Assembly (NCBI GenBank): GCA_019242065.1 | Contig: JAFAWJ010000400.1 | Span: 1-9,718, forward strand | Origin: Chloroflexota bacterium | Lineage (GTDB): Bacteria > Chloroflexota > UBA6077 > CF-72 | Length of the DNA: 9,718 bases | Reading direction: 5' to 3' | Shown here: positions 1 through 6,634 of the stretch, in pieces | Position numbering within the stretch: the first letter of the stretch is position 1 | Layout of the letters: every line of letters starts with the position of its first letter | Program-made: the position numbers and the translations under genes | The notes under the pieces: model-generated | Told to the model about the DNA's origin: nothing | Database searches by the model: none | Seen by the model: only the letters and a program-made list of their open reading frames with translations

Positions 1-38
1 ACCACCGTTACGACCACGACACACAGCGAGTCTGTCGC

Positions 39-1118
39 GTGGGCTACAGTGAACAACTTGTGACTGACACGCAGGTGGCGCCGCCCTATCCCGGTAAGAG
101 CCCGGATCTGATTTCGCTGGGCGATGGTCTGAACTTCTCTACGCCCCTGGCGCTGGTCAACCGCACCGTGGTCGACAACCCACTGTTCTTCTTGCGTTCG
201 AACAATCCGCCGCCCAACCTGACCTCCGGCGACTGGCGGGTGCAGGTCGATGGTCGGGTCAAGCACCCGCTCACACTCGATCTGGAGCGTCTGAAGGCGC
301 TGCCGAGCGTCACGCACGAGGTGTGGCTGGAGTGCGCGGGCAACAGCCGCAGCCGCTGGAACCCGCCAGGTGAAGGCAACCAGTGGGACGATCAGGCCAT
401 CAGCGACGCGCGCTTCACTGGGGTCCCGCTGGCGACCATACTCGAGCAGGCCGGCGTCGAGGACGACGCGATCGAAGTCGTCGCGACCGGCTACGACGTG
501 GACGCCAAAGGCACGCACTTCCAGCGCGGTTTGCCGCTGCAGGTTGCGCGCGATCGAGGTGTCCTGCTGGTGTACGCCATGAACGACCAGCCGATTCCCG
601 AACCGAACGGTGGCCCCGTGCGCCTGATCGTCCCGCGCTGGGCGGGCATCGCCAGCGTTAAGTGGCCTGCGCGCCTCGAGCTGGTGAGCGAGCCCTTCAG
701 GGGCTACTACAACGCCGAGCGCTACATCGTCGTCGACGGCGAGGGGCGCACGACAGGCGTCATTCGCGAGATGCCGGTCAAGTCGGTGGTCGCCTGGCCG
801 ACGGAAGGCGAGCGTGTGACCGCTGGCCCGCACACCGTCTTTGGCTTTGCCTGGTCCGGCCACGCGCCGATCGAGCGCGTCGAGGTCAGCACGGACGAGC
901 AACGCACCTGGTCACCCGCCAGCCTGACTCCGGGCGACGGTCCGCTGGCGTGGACTCGCTGGCAGTTCACGTGGACACCCTCGAGCCGCGGGTCCGCGCG
1001 ATTCGCGGTCCGCGCTACGGACCGCGCTGGCAACACGCAGCCCGAACACGCCGCGTGGAACAAGTTCGGTTACCAGATGAACGCGATCCTGACGCGGACG
1101 GTGATCGTCGAGGGCTAG
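39..1118 (+). CDS. Sulfite-oxidase-family molybdopterin oxidoreductase
   Basis: This is a predicted molybdenum-cofactor enzyme of the sulfite oxidase family, 359 residues from the GTG at 39. Residues about 30-215 form the oxidoreductase molybdopterin-binding domain. It contains WLECAGNSRSRW, where Cys99 should be the protein thiolate ligand to Mo, followed by FTGVPL (126-131) and a VRLIVP...SVKW stretch (194-209). Residues about 228-356 match the C-terminal immunoglobulin-like dimerisation domain (Mo-co_dimer), including PVKSVVAWP and the closing RATDRAGNTQP. Arg53 and Arg104 align with the two sulfite-binding arginines of animal sulfite oxidase by motif position. There is no haem domain and no signal peptide from this start, so a cytoplasmic location is likely unless the start lies elsewhere. 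The frame stays open to the left edge; GTG39, GTG60 or an upstream start are all possible, and none has a good Shine-Dalgarno site. The substrate need not be sulfite, because two cofactor-site histidines are replaced (see findings). Family assignment is firm; substrate is unknown. Confidence 0.9.
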   Translation: MGYSEQLVTDTQVAPPYPGKSPDLISLGDGLNFSTPLALVNRTVVDNPLFFLRSNNPPPNLTSGDWRVQVDGRVKHPLTLDLERLKALPSVTHEVWLECAGNSRSRWNPPGEGNQWDDQAISDARFTGVPLATILEQAGVEDDAIEVVATGYDVDAKGTHFQRGLPLQVARDRGVLLVYAMNDQPIPEPNGGPVRLIVPRWAGIASVKWPARLELVSEPFRGYYNAERYIVVDGEGRTTGVIREMPVKSVVAWPTEGERVTAGPHTVFGFAWSGHAPIERVEVSTDEQRTWSPASLTPGDGPLAWTRWQFTWTPSSRGSARFAVRATDRAGNTQPEHAAWNKFGYQMNAILTRTVIVEG

Positions 1119-1708
1119 CGCGCCCGGTCGCGTTCGGTCGTCAGGGTGGTGAGCATGACAAGGCACACCACCGCCACGGCCGTGTGCAGCAGCAGCAGGA
1201 CCAGCACGTGTTCGATCGGGGTGGCTGCGAAGCCGCCTGGGGGACCACCTCCGCCGGCACCTGGCGGCGGACCACCGGGCGGTGGGCCGCCACCGCGGGC
1301 CTCGGTCAGAAAGCCGATGCGGGTCAGAGGCGACACATACGTCAAGGCCAGGCGCATCGGCGTGCCGCCCAGCCCCAGGCCGATGTCCGGCAGCCAGCTC
1401 AGGACCAGAGCAATGACCCCGACCACGCGGTACCAGAAGATTGGCCTCGGCACCACCAGCGCGAACACGATGAAGACCAGGACCGCCGCCACAGCGCCTT
1501 CGACTGCCAGCGTGACCATGGCCGGTCCAAGCTGACCCATGCTCTGCAGGCTGGGATCCAGCGTCTGGAACAAGATGCGCAGGCCAGCGCACACCAGGAC
1601 GGAAACGACGACTGTGAGCGGCGCGACCCAGGCCACCCGACGCCACGAGATGCGCTCTTCACGACGGGAGAGATGCTCGACGCGCGGTGCGGAAGCGAGT
1701 GCACTCAT
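1115..1708 (-). CDS. Small four-helix membrane protein with Gly/Pro-rich loop
   Basis: This encodes a 197-residue hypothetical integral membrane protein. Hydrophobic segments fall at about residues 26-47, 62-87, 93-114 and 165-188, giving four predicted transmembrane helices. The N-terminus is basic (RREERISWRR) and the short C-terminal tail is charged (TERDRAR), so both ends probably face the cytoplasm. Between helices 3 and 4 lies a low-complexity stretch, residues 139-159, made only of Gly and Pro with one Ala. The overall size, four-helix plan and a histidine at the start of helix 4 recall the DUF6069 type of actinobacterial membrane protein, but this resemblance is tentative. It starts 20 bp after the stop of the upstream DAO-family gene, so it is likely the last gene of that minus-strand unit; only a weak GGAAC ribosome site precedes the ATG. 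Its stop codon shares bases with the stop of the convergent sulfite-oxidase-family gene. No function can be assigned. Confidence 0.75.
   Translation of the reverse strand: MSALASAPRVEHLSRREERISWRRVAWVAPLTVVVSVLVCAGLRILFQTLDPSLQSMGQLGPAMVTLAVEGAVAAVLVFIVFALVVPRPIFWYRVVGVIALVLSWLPDIGLGLGGTPMRLALTYVSPLTRIGFLTEARGGGPPPGGPPPGAGGGGPPGGFAATPIEHVLVLLLLHTAVAVVCLVMLTTLTTERDRAR
1232..1294 (-). repeat. GGPP-type low-complexity coding repeat
   Basis: A 63-bp stretch inside the membrane-protein gene encodes residues 139-159, which are only Gly and Pro apart from one Ala. At the DNA level it is imperfect repetition of GGTGG/CCGCC-like units. It probably forms a flexible extracytoplasmic linker between helices 3 and 4. 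Such GC-rich runs can expand or contract by slippage in units of three. Confidence 0.7.
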
Positions 1709-1728
1709 ATAGTTCCAATCTGAAAGCC

Positions 1729-2853
1729 TCAGCTTGGAGACACCTTAGAGAAGCGATCGAGCCTCAGTCCAACAATGTCAACTGGCGACGAGCCATGGAC
1801 CACCAGGTCGGCCACGATCCTGCCAACGGCTGGCGCGGTCACGAACCCGTTGCCACCGAAGCCGGTCGCAAGCATGAAGCCACGCGGTGTGCTGCATGCC
1901 TCCAGCAGCGGCACGCCGTCGGCGGTGGGGCCGATCGTGCCCGACCAGCTGCGCAGGATGCGCAGGTCCGCCAGCTCGGGCATGAGCTCGACCATCAGCC
2001 GCGCCGTGCGTTGCATGCTGGCCGGCGAAAGGCGGCGATCGAAGCTCGCGACTGGCGACTCCCAGGCAGGTCCGGCCGAGCCAAAGTGGAGCTGACCCGC
2101 GCGGGCCTGGCGGACGTACAGTCCGTTGCCGGCCCAGATCAGGTCGGTGAGCCGCCGAGGGATGTGCTCGGACAGCAAGATCTGGATGCGGCGCGGGGTC
2201 ACGGGGCAGTCGATACCCGCCATGCGCGCGATGTCGGCGGCCCAGGGTCCGGCGGCATCGACGACGACTGGCGCACTGAGGCGGCCAGCCGGCGTCTGGA
2301 CACCTGCGACGGCGCCAGCGTGCACCAGGACGTCGGTCACTTCCGTATTGATCAGGAACCGAACCCCAAGATGTTCGGCCGTCGCAGCCAGTGAGCGAGC
2401 GGTCAGGATGGGGTTGACCTGACCGTGGCGCGGCGAAAGCACGCCGCCTTTGATCTCTGACGTCAGACCTGGGAGCCGCTTGCGGCAGTCCTCGGGGCTC
2501 ACGAGCTCGGCCACGAAGCCGCGTTCGTGTCGATAGGCGAGCAGGTCACGCGGGTCGGTCGGGTCCGTGCCGACGACGACGTACAGGCCGCCGCCGCGGC
2601 AATATTCGGTCGGACCGTCGATCTCCTCGGCGAGTGTGGGCCACGTGTCCAGGGCCAGCCGCGCCAGCGGTGCCCAGGCGTCGTCGATGCTTGGCGACAG
2701 GTGACCACCGTTGCGACCCGAGGCGCCGCCGGCGATGAGACCTTTTTCGACGACGGTGACCCGCCGACCGGCGCGCGCAAGGTAATAGGCGCACGCCACG
2801 CCGACGATGCCGCCGCCGACCACCACCACGTCCGCTTCGCTTGTCTGCGTCAC
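1729..2853 (-). CDS. DAO-family FAD oxidoreductase, opine/proline dehydrogenase beta-like
   Basis: This is a 374-residue FAD-dependent amine oxidoreductase of the D-amino-acid oxidase (DAO) superfamily. The N-terminal Rossmann motif VVVVGGGIVGVACAYYLARA (residues 9-28) ends in an acidic VVEK strand that binds the FAD ribose. GASGRNGGHLSPS (43-55) is the usual flavin contact segment. The C-terminal IGPTADGVPLLE (307-318) and GFMLATGFGGNGFVTAP (325-341) are family signatures closing over the flavin. Members of this group oxidise a C-N bond in an amino acid, imino acid, opine or N-methyl compound. The start is a GTG overlapping the upstream gene's stop as GTGA; a GAGGGA ribosome site lies 8 nt upstream, inside that gene. 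The overlap with an FAD/[2Fe-2S] partner is typical of two- or three-subunit dehydrogenases such as opine oxidase, D-hydroxyproline dehydrogenase and HcnBC. This subunit would then be the catalytic beta subunit. The substrate is not predictable; sarcosine, D-amino acid or opine are all possible. Confidence 0.9.
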   Translation of the reverse strand: MTQTSEADVVVVGGGIVGVACAYYLARAGRRVTVVEKGLIAGGASGRNGGHLSPSIDDAWAPLARLALDTWPTLAEEIDGPTEYCRGGGLYVVVGTDPTDPRDLLAYRHERGFVAELVSPEDCRKRLPGLTSEIKGGVLSPRHGQVNPILTARSLAATAEHLGVRFLINTEVTDVLVHAGAVAGVQTPAGRLSAPVVVDAAGPWAADIARMAGIDCPVTPRRIQILLSEHIPRRLTDLIWAGNGLYVRQARAGQLHFGSAGPAWESPVASFDRRLSPASMQRTARLMVELMPELADLRILRSWSGTIGPTADGVPLLEACSTPRGFMLATGFGGNGFVTAPAVGRIVADLVVHGSSPVDIVGLRLDRFSKVSPS

Positions 2854-4151
2854 CGGCTGCGTCCCTCGTCCATGCGGGTCGACCGTTCGAGTTCACGGGC
2901 GAGCGCCTCGATCGTCTCGGCATCGGCATTGTCGCGTTCACACTGATAGGCCGACTCGAGGGCTGCGCGACGGAAGCGCACCAGCGCGAGCGGGCGCAGT
3001 TGGCCCGCTTGCACACCGTCCGCCAGGCGCGCTTCGGCGGCTTCGAATGCCGCGTAACACGCCGGCACGGGCGGGGTCTCCTCGGTGCCCAGCGCCCCGA
3101 GTGGCAGCGGCCGCACTGGCGGCCGGTAGGACGCGAGTGGCACCTCTCCAACAGGCACACCCAGGCGGCTGGCAATCAGGCTGGCGATGGTCCCGCGACA
3201 GCCGCGGCCCTGGCAGACGCCCATGCCGGCGCGGGTCAAACGTTTGATCTCGTCAGGATGCGCGTGCGAATGCGGCAACGCGGCGAGGATCTGTCCGCGG
3301 GTGATGTTTTCGCAGGCGCAGATGACCGTTTCGTCGGTGCACGCGCGGTCGGCGAGGCGATGCCAACCGTCGTTGACGCCATCTGTGATCCCTGCCAGGT
3401 CGCCGACCACAGTGACCGCTGGAGTTGAGCGGGCGAAGTAGCCGCCGCGCGACGAGTGGTAGTCGATCGGGCAGCCGGCAAGGTAGGCCAGCTCGATGGA
3501 TGGCTGACGACCGAGCGCAACACACAGGCAGTCGGCGGTCAGGCGCAGCGTAGTCCCGTCGGGACTTGTGAGCATCACTTCTTCGAGACGAGTGTCGCCT
3601 GCTGCTTGGACAATGGACGGGATAGTCACCACCTCGATACCCACCTCGCGAGCACGCTGGCCCACCTCGCGGGCGAGGTCGCCTGTGCCGAGGATGACCA
3701 TGCGGCGCGCGTTGAGCTTGCCGAAGGTGTTGATGAGGTAGAGCGCGCCCAGGCCGCCGAGAACGCCGTCCAGGGTCGAGCCCGGGAAGGCCAGGTCCAC
3801 GTCGATGGCGCCCGTGGCCAGGACCAGGTGCTGCGCGCGGACCAGAAATGTGCGAGCACTGTCGAAAACGCCCACGGTCGTCGTCCCATCCTCGGCGGGG
3901 AACACCCCCCACACGCTGTGGCCAGTCAATGTTTCTACATGTGGGGCGAGTTCGATCCGAGATTGGGAGTCGCTCGGCACGGACTCTGGAACGAACGCTC
4001 CGAACCAGTACGGAATGTTGCGCCGCAGCATCGCGGCGTCGAGGGGGCGCTCGTCGACCAGCAGCGTCTGCTCACCTCGGCCGGCACGCTCGCGCGCGGC
4101 GGCCACGCCCGCCGTGCTGCCGCCAACCACCAGCACCTCAACCTCGCGCAT
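2850..4151 (-). CDS. FAD/NAD(P) oxidoreductase with BFD-like [2Fe-2S] domain, opine oxidase alpha-like
   Basis: This 433-residue protein resembles the alpha subunits of opine oxidase, HcnB and proline/hydroxyproline dehydrogenases. It passes electrons from a partner flavoprotein. The first FAD motif is VVGGSTAG (residues 8-15), with Ser in place of the second Gly of GxGxxG. ATGA (112-115), a second dinucleotide motif GTGDLA (155-160) and VVGDLAGITDG (248-258) complete a two-dinucleotide-binding-domain fold. A bacterioferritin-associated-ferredoxin-type [2Fe-2S] site follows, with Cys278-x-Cys280 in ICACEN and Cys313-x4-Cys318 in VCQGRGC. The family-typical RPLPLGAL end near residue 355 is followed by an extra charged, probably helical tail of about 78 residues. 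I chose the ATG at 4151, not the TTG at 4166, because GGGGGTAGGT sits just upstream of it and would otherwise be coding. The gene overlaps the DAO-family gene by 4 bp, so the two very likely form one complex. No gamma subunit (small plant-type ferredoxin) is encoded nearby. Subunit family is well supported; substrate is not. Confidence 0.88.
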   Translation of the reverse strand: MREVEVLVVGGSTAGVAAARERAGRGEQTLLVDERPLDAAMLRRNIPYWFGAFVPESVPSDSQSRIELAPHVETLTGHSVWGVFPAEDGTTTVGVFDSARTFLVRAQHLVLATGAIDVDLAFPGSTLDGVLGGLGALYLINTFGKLNARRMVILGTGDLAREVGQRAREVGIEVVTIPSIVQAAGDTRLEEVMLTSPDGTTLRLTADCLCVALGRQPSIELAYLAGCPIDYHSSRGGYFARSTPAVTVVGDLAGITDGVNDGWHRLADRACTDETVICACENITRGQILAALPHSHAHPDEIKRLTRAGMGVCQGRGCRGTIASLIASRLGVPVGEVPLASYRPPVRPLPLGALGTEETPPVPACYAAFEAAEARLADGVQAGQLRPLALVRFRRAALESAYQCERDNADAETIEALARELERSTRMDEGRSR

Positions 4152-4154
4152 CGG

Positions 4155-4164
4155 ACCTACCCCC
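4155..4164 (-). promoter_or_regulatory. Ribosome binding site deciding the alpha-subunit start
   Basis: On the minus strand the sequence GGGGGTAGGT ends 3 nt before the ATG at 4151. Its purine-rich AGG core favours this ATG over the upstream in-frame TTG at 4166, which has no comparable site. Confidence 0.55.
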
Positions 4165-4200
4165 AAGCGTAGCCCCGCCGCCGGCCGGCCAGTCTGCTAG

Positions 4201-4214
4201 TGTGTCAAAACACA
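4201..4214. promoter_or_regulatory. Candidate operator: TGTGT-N4-ACACA inverted repeat
   Basis: A perfect inverted repeat with 5-bp arms, TGTGT and ACACA, and a CAAA spacer lies in the 93-bp space between the divergently transcribed alpha-subunit and Rieske genes. Read on the minus strand it contains a perfect TTGACA -35-like hexamer (4203-4208), but no convincing -10 lies 16-18 bp beyond it. On the plus strand, TGCTAGTGT (4195-4203) is a weak extended -10-like match with no -35. The position suits a regulator controlling both directions. No regulator gene is present in the window, so the cognate protein is unknown. Confidence 0.4.
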
Positions 4215-4228
4215 AGGTCTGGTCGCCC

Positions 4229-4234
4229 GGGGAG
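4229..4234 (+). promoter_or_regulatory. Ribosome binding site for Rieske oxygenase
   Basis: GGGGAG lies 10 nt before the ATG at 4245. It supports that ATG over the in-frame GTG at 4200, which would place the ribosome site and the inverted-repeat operator inside the coding region. Confidence 0.6.
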
Positions 4235-4244
4235 AACTCGCGCC

Positions 4245-5504
4245 ATGCTCAAGCAGGAAGAAAACGAACTGATCACGCGCGTTGGACCTCGCACGCCGAT
4301 GGGCAACACGCTGCGCCGCTACTGGATGCCCGCCCTGCTGGCGTCGGAGGTACCCAACCCCGACAGTGATCCCGTCCGACTACGACTGCTCGGCGAGGAT
4401 CTCGTTGCTTTCAGAGATACCAACGGCGTCGTCGGCATCATCCAGAACAACTGTCCACACCGCGGTGCGTCGCTGTTCTTCGGCAGAAACGAGGAAGCCG
4501 GCCTGCGGTGCGTCTATCACGGCTGGAAGTTCGACGCCGAAGGCAATTGCGTCGATATGCCCAACGAGCCGGCCGAGTCAGATTTTCGAACCAAAGTCAG
4601 CGCAACGACCTATCCGACCCACGAGAAGGCCGGCGTCATCTGGGCCTACCTGGGCGAGCCCGACCAGCGACCGCCGCTGCCCAACCTTGAGTGGATGCGC
4701 GCACCCGCCGGCCAGATGTGGATCTCCAAGACCTACGAGCAGTGCAACTACCTGCAGGCCATGGAGGGCGGCCTCGACACCTCGCACTCGTCATTTCTGC
4801 ACCGCGACCTCGACGCTGCCGGCCTGGCCAATCCCCGCGCTCGCTCGACGGCGCCCCGACTCGAGGTGCTGAATACCGACTACGGCTACATGTACGCCAG
4901 CATCCGCTCGCTGCCGCAGGACCACCAGAACTTCGTCCGCATCTATCACTACGTCATGCCCTTCTATCAACTGCGCGCGGGCGGTCCGGCCAAAAGCCTG
5001 GGCAACACCGACGGCCACATGTGGGTGCCGATCGACGACGAGACGTGCTGGGCGTGGAATTTCCACTTCAATCACGATGGTCCGCTGTCCTATGACACCT
5101 GGCAGCGCCACGAGCACGGCATGGGTCGCGGGCTCGTGGACGACTACATCCCCGGCACCTTCAAGCTCAAGGCCAACGCCAGCAACGACTACAACCTGAG
5201 CCGTGAGCGCCAGAAGACCGTCAACTACACCGGCATCGAAGGCACGAACACCCAGGACTTCGCCGTCCAGGAGAGCATGGGGCCAATTTACGACCGCACC
5301 CAGGAGCATCTGGGCAGCGCCGATACGGCCATCATCCAGATGCGGCGGTTGCTGATTGAGGCGGTGCGCGACGTCCAGGAGGGCCGCGAACCAGTCGGCT
5401 CCCAGGGCCAGGGCGCGAGCGTGCGTCCGGCGCAGATGTATCTGCCCGACGACACGCCTTGGACCGAGACCCAGCTCAAAGAAGCGCTGGTCGCGCGCTA
5501 CTAG
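4245..5504 (+). CDS. Rieske non-haem iron oxygenase, phthalate-dioxygenase type
   Basis: This is the 419-residue terminal oxygenase subunit of a ring-hydroxylating or dealkylating Rieske system. The Rieske [2Fe-2S] site is Cys70-Pro-His72 and Cys89-x2-His92 (NCPHRGAS and CVYHGWKFD). The catalytic domain carries the mononuclear iron site in MEGGLDTSHSSFLHRD (173-188): Asp178 is the probable bridging residue and His181 and His186 are ligands. A C-terminal QESMGPIYDRTQEHLGSADT (342-361) is characteristic of phthalate 4,5-dioxygenase-like oxygenases, and Asp350 is the likely third ligand. Length fits the single-component homotrimeric alpha-only type. These enzymes insert oxygen into or O-/N-demethylate aromatic and other substrates and need an electron-supplying reductase. 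No such reductase is encoded in the window. The gene heads a short operon with the zinc dehydrogenase 8 bp downstream and is divergent from the opine-oxidase-like unit. The family call is very firm; the substrate is unknown. Confidence 0.94.
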   Translation: MLKQEENELITRVGPRTPMGNTLRRYWMPALLASEVPNPDSDPVRLRLLGEDLVAFRDTNGVVGIIQNNCPHRGASLFFGRNEEAGLRCVYHGWKFDAEGNCVDMPNEPAESDFRTKVSATTYPTHEKAGVIWAYLGEPDQRPPLPNLEWMRAPAGQMWISKTYEQCNYLQAMEGGLDTSHSSFLHRDLDAAGLANPRARSTAPRLEVLNTDYGYMYASIRSLPQDHQNFVRIYHYVMPFYQLRAGGPAKSLGNTDGHMWVPIDDETCWAWNFHFNHDGPLSYDTWQRHEHGMGRGLVDDYIPGTFKLKANASNDYNLSRERQKTVNYTGIEGTNTQDFAVQESMGPIYDRTQEHLGSADTAIIQMRRLLIEAVRDVQEGREPVGSQGQGASVRPAQMYLPDDTPWTETQLKEALVARY

Positions 5505-5512
5505 CGGCACCG

Positions 5513-6634
5513 ATGCCGACTGAGTTGGTCCTGGCCGCCGTCCAGGTCGCACCTGAGACAACCGAGCTTCGTGAGTTTCCGCTGCCGGAGATTGCCAGCG
5601 ACGCCGCGCTGCTGAAGGTCGAAGCCGCGGGTGTGTGCGGTAGCGACGTGGGCGGCTACCGGCGCATGGGCCCGGCCCCGCGCATCCTGGGTCATGAAAA
5701 CGTGGGCACCATCGCCCGCGCCGGCGAGGCATTCGGCCGCCGCTGGGGTGTTACCGAGGGCGACCGGGTCGCCATCGAGGAATATCTCGCCTGCGGCCAC
5801 TGTGAGCTGTGCCTGCGCGGCGAGTTCCGCCACTGCGCCGCGACTGATCTCCACTCGAACCCGGACGCGCTCCGCTACGGACATACCCCGGTTACGACCG
5901 CGCCCGCGCTGTGGGGTGGCTACAGCCAATACCTGTACATGCCACCAACCACCGTGCTCCACCGCATGCCCGAGCATGTGCCGGGTGAGCAGGCCGCGAT
6001 GGCCCTGCCGATCGGCAACGGGATTCAGTGGGCGGTTGTCGAAGCGCAAGCTGGCCCGGGCCGCTCACTGGTCGTGATGGGCCCTGGACAGCAAGGCCTC
6101 GCCGCGGTGATGGCGGCGCGATCAGCCGGCGCCGACCTGGTGATCCTGACCGGTCTGGCGCGTGACGCGCGCCGCCTCGACGTTGGCCGTCAACTGGGCG
6201 CCGACGTGACGGTCCAGGTGGACACCGAAGACGTGCGCGATCGCGTCCGTGAGATCACCTCGGGCAGAGGTGTCGACGCGGTCGTCGATACGACCTCGGC
6301 GCTCGCCTCCGACATGGTGCCGCTGGCGATCGACCTGGTCAAACGCAAGGAAGGCCGCATTGTCGTCCAGAGCCTGGGCGGCACCATCCGCGATTTCCCG
6401 ATCGAACGCCTGGCCCGCAAGTACATCACCGTCAAGGCCGCCCGCGGCCACAGCTACGCGTCGGTGGAGCACGCCATCGAACGCATCGCCTCCGGGCGCT
6501 ATCCGCTCGAATTGCTGGCCACGCATTGTTTCGGTCTGGATGGCGTGGACATGGCCATCCGCAGCGTGGGTGGCACCGGGGCCGAAGGCGCCATCCACGT
6601 TACGGTGACCCCGTGGGCATCGCGAAGCAGCTAA
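5513..6634 (+). CDS. Zinc-binding medium-chain alcohol dehydrogenase (MDR)
   Basis: This is a 373-residue NAD(P)-dependent medium-chain dehydrogenase. The catalytic zinc site shows Cys42 in VCGSD and His61-Glu62 in LGHENVG. The structural zinc lobe has the canonical four cysteines, Cys94, Cys97, Cys100 and Cys108, in CGHCELCLRGEFRHC. The Rossmann glycine motif GPGQQG is at 190-195, followed by GADLVILTGLARDARR, with no acidic residue directly at the end of beta-2. Where classical members have Glu before Pro (EPLA...), this protein has ALPIGNGIQWAV (164-175), as seen in some MDR subgroups. ATG 5513 is preferred over an earlier in-frame ATG at 5459, which lies inside the Rieske gene; no strong ribosome site precedes 5513, so translation may be coupled to the upstream gene. 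Neighbour context suggests it oxidises an alcohol or diol formed in the Rieske pathway. That role is inference; reaction class is firm. Confidence 0.92.
   Translation: MPTELVLAAVQVAPETTELREFPLPEIASDAALLKVEAAGVCGSDVGGYRRMGPAPRILGHENVGTIARAGEAFGRRWGVTEGDRVAIEEYLACGHCELCLRGEFRHCAATDLHSNPDALRYGHTPVTTAPALWGGYSQYLYMPPTTVLHRMPEHVPGEQAAMALPIGNGIQWAVVEAQAGPGRSLVVMGPGQQGLAAVMAARSAGADLVILTGLARDARRLDVGRQLGADVTVQVDTEDVRDRVREITSGRGVDAVVDTTSALASDMVPLAIDLVKRKEGRIVVQSLGGTIRDFPIERLARKYITVKAARGHSYASVEHAIERIASGRYPLELLATHCFGLDGVDMAIRSVGGTGAEGAIHVTVTPWASRSS

Noticed and set aside
912..1646. Minus-strand open frame of 244 codons overlapping the membrane-protein gene.
   Set aside because: The competing frame has clear hydrophobic helices and a good operon position; this one is an Arg/Gly/Ala-rich shadow.
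662..1723. Long plus-strand open frame (about 350 codons) crossing the end of the sulfite-oxidase-family gene and the membrane-protein gene.
   Set aside because: Its translation is rich in Arg, Ala, His and Gln with no recognisable motif, and it spans two well-supported genes in other frames; it is a high-GC shadow.
3456..4172. Plus-strand open frame of 238 codons opposite the alpha-subunit gene.
   Set aside because: The opposite strand carries intact FAD, second dinucleotide-binding and [2Fe-2S] motifs; this frame has none.
4176..4190. CCGGCCGGCC run as a possible regulatory palindrome.
   Set aside because: Short GC palindromes of this type are expected by chance in sequence of this composition.
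4198..4203. TAGTGT as a plus-strand -10 promoter hexamer.
   Set aside because: No -35-like hexamer lies at suitable distance in the GC-rich sequence upstream, so I do not call a promoter.
4200..4244. In-frame upstream GTG start for the Rieske gene, adding 15 residues.
   Set aside because: The added residues are not typical of the family, and they would cover the GGGGAG ribosome site and the inverted repeat.
4791..5732. Minus-strand open frame of 313 codons opposite the Rieske gene.
   Set aside because: It is antisense to the catalytic iron-site motif of the Rieske oxygenase and has no family signature.
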